Assembly: GCA_003224135.1 (NCBI GenBank)
Contig: QHYO01000043.1
Coordinates: forward strand, 1 to 15,924
Direction of reading: 5' to 3'
Length of the DNA stretch: 15,924 bases
Source of the DNA: Acidobacteriota bacterium
Lineage (GTDB): Bacteria > Acidobacteriota > Terriglobia > Acidiferrales > UBA7541
Shown here in pieces: positions 14,509 through 15,924 of the stretch. The position numbers and the translations under genes are program-made. Below the pieces are notes generated by a model. That model saw nothing but the letters and a program-made list of their open reading frames with translations. It made no database searches and was not told the origin of the DNA. Positions within the stretch are counted from its first letter, which is position 1; every line of letters starts with the position of its first letter.

Positions 14509-15924
14509 GTGGCCAAATACATTATCGGTATCGACCTAGGGACTACAAATTCGGCGCTGGCGCGCTGCGACGCCGCGGCTGCCGAACAGAAAGCTCAAAT
14601 CGAGGTCCGCAGCATTCCGCAGCTTGTGAATCCAAACGAATTGGCGGAACGCACTTTACTGCCATCGTTTCTCTACATCCCGGGCGAATTCGATTTTCCC
14701 AAAGGCAGCCTAGCCTTGCCATGGGAACCCGAACCGAAGCTGGTGATAGGCGAACTGGCGCGCAAACGTGGCGCGGAGAGTCCCAACCGCCTGGTGGCCT
14801 CCGCCAAATCCTGGCTTTCTTACGCTGCTGTGAACCGCACTGCGCCGATCTTGCCTTGGCAAGCGCCCGAGGAGGTGCCCAAGCTATCGCCGGTCGAAGC
14901 GTCATCGAAGTTCTTGCAGTACTTGCGCACTGTGTGGGATAGCGGCGAGGCGGGGGAGCAAGGGCAATTCGCTCTTGCGGAACAGGACGTACTCCTCACG
15001 GTGCCCGCTTCCTTCGACGAAGAAGCCCGCGAGCTGACAAGGCGAGCTGCTGAACAAGCCGGTTATGACCATGTCACGCTGCTCGAAGAACCTCAGGCCG
15101 CCTTCTACGCATGGCTGGAAAGTCAGGGCGATGCCTGGCGCCACCGCATCAGAGTCGGCAACCTCGTTCTGGTGTGCGATATCGGCGGCGGAACGACTGA
15201 TTTCAGCCTCATTATGGTTTCAGAAGAGAGTGGCGAACTGACGTTGAAACGCGTCGCCGTCGGTGACCACATCCTGCTGGGCGGCGACAACATGGACTTG
15301 GCGCTGGCGCGCTTTCTGCAGCAGCGCCTGGAAGCCTCGGGCAATCGCATCGACATGTGGCAGTTGCAGGGACTGTGGCATCAGTGCCGAATGGCCAAGG
15401 AAAAGCTGTCACATTGTTGGGAAAGGGGACGAAACTCGTCGGTGGCACCATTAAGACGGAACTGGCGCGCGACGACCTCAATCAGATCCTGGTAGAAGGA
15501 TTTTTTCCAAAAGTTGCAAGCCACGAACTACCTGGCCGCCAGCGCCGTGTTGGCTTTCAGGAGTTAGGCCTGCCGTACGCGGCCGATCCCGCCATCACCA
15601 AGCACCTGGCGCGTTTTCTCTCGGAGCAGGTTCGCAACAGTCCCGAGGCAGCGGGCATCCGCCGCGGCGGCAGCGGATTCGCCTGTCCCACGCATATCCT
15701 GTTCAACGGCGGAGTGCTGAATGCGGCGGTGCTGCGCGACCGCGTAGTCGAAGTGCTGAACAGCTGGTTGCGACAAGAGGGATTTGAGGCGCTCGGGGCG
15801 GAGCAGATCCTGGAAGCTCCCGACTTGGAGCACGCCGTTGCGCGCGGCGCGGCCTATTACGGGAAGGCGCGTCGCGGTCGCGGCGTGCGTATCCGCAGTG
15901 GTGCTTCGCGCACATATTACATCG
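14509..15924 (+). pseudogene. Hsp70-family protein, frameshifted and cut by window edge
   Basis: DnaK-related ATPase of the kind paired with DUF2760, distinct from housekeeping DnaK. I chose GTG 14509, which begins VAKYIIGIDLGTTNSALARC; AGGAG lies at 14493-14497. TTG 14506 and GTG 14482 are alternatives. Phosphate motif 1 is GIDLGTTNSALA, motif 2 is VCDIGGGTTDFSLI, and LLTVPASFDEEARELTRRAA matches the family core. After CRMAKEKL (about 15406-15408) the first frame runs SHCWERGRNSSVAPL and stops at 15495, while the neighbouring frame continues VTLLGKGTKLVGGTIKTELA, RRVGFQELGLPYAADPAITK, THILFNGGVLNAAVLRDRVV and stays open to the window end (GRGVRIRSGASRTYYI). About ten residues expected between KEKL and VTLLG are missing, again pointing to a small deletion. 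Truncation after about 300 residues would remove subdomain IIB and the whole substrate part. Confidence 0.85.

Overview
The window reads like a chromosomal stretch from a soil acidobacterium. This is inferred from family resemblance, not from a marker gene. It holds a TonB receptor with the SKEPEEVW plug start, an XRE regulator with an S24-like C-terminus, small zinc-ribbon and two-helix membrane proteins, a REWWLW-type hybrid histidine kinase, a REC-PilZ remnant and a DUF2760-Hsp70 pair, all of types I associate with that phylum. Base composition is moderately GC-rich throughout. No tRNA, rRNA, CRISPR array, transposase or phage gene is visible.

Layout. 1-628 (minus) is a broken TonB-dependent receptor running off the left edge. 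629-1103 is non-coding and carries two copies of a palindrome. 1104-3234 (plus) is a tight four-gene operon of unknown function: a small exported proline-rich peptide with an internal duplication, a seven-helix membrane protein, and two small proteins coupled by ATGA overlaps. A convergent XRE/S24-like regulator (3137-3946, minus) follows. Two small genes lie at 4223-4707, then a large membrane hybrid histidine kinase at 5041-7299. 7313-10192 holds three c-di-GMP-type response regulators (REC-PilZ, REC-GGDEF, REC-HD-GYP), every one of them inactivated. An intact sigma-54 activator (10189-11583, minus) follows, and a good -24/-12 promoter sits upstream of the broken HD-GYP gene. 12022-13337 is a two-gene unit: an HPr-kinase-like protein and a PqqD-domain protein that continues through a Tat-like signal into a six-cysteine knottin-like tail. 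13923 to the end is a DUF2760-Hsp70 pair, both frameshifted by small deletions.

The most unusual item is the PqqD-signal-knottin fusion with its HPr-kinase-like partner. It looks like a maker and exporter of a small disulfide-rich peptide. It resembles ribosomal peptide systems but has no radical SAM or protease partner in view.

A second theme is regulatory. Five copies of one palindrome (consensus about TGCTTCSTATNSGAAGCA) sit only in intergenic DNA: before the proline-rich peptide operon, between the XRE gene and its divergent neighbour, before the histidine kinase and before the HPr-kinase/PqqD unit. This suggests one DNA-binding protein links these loci. The XRE regulator is one candidate.

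A third theme is gene decay. Six genes are broken by in-frame stops, frameshifts or internal deletions, including a diguanylate cyclase, a phosphodiesterase and a PilZ effector side by side, while the flanking kinase and sigma-54 activator remain intact.
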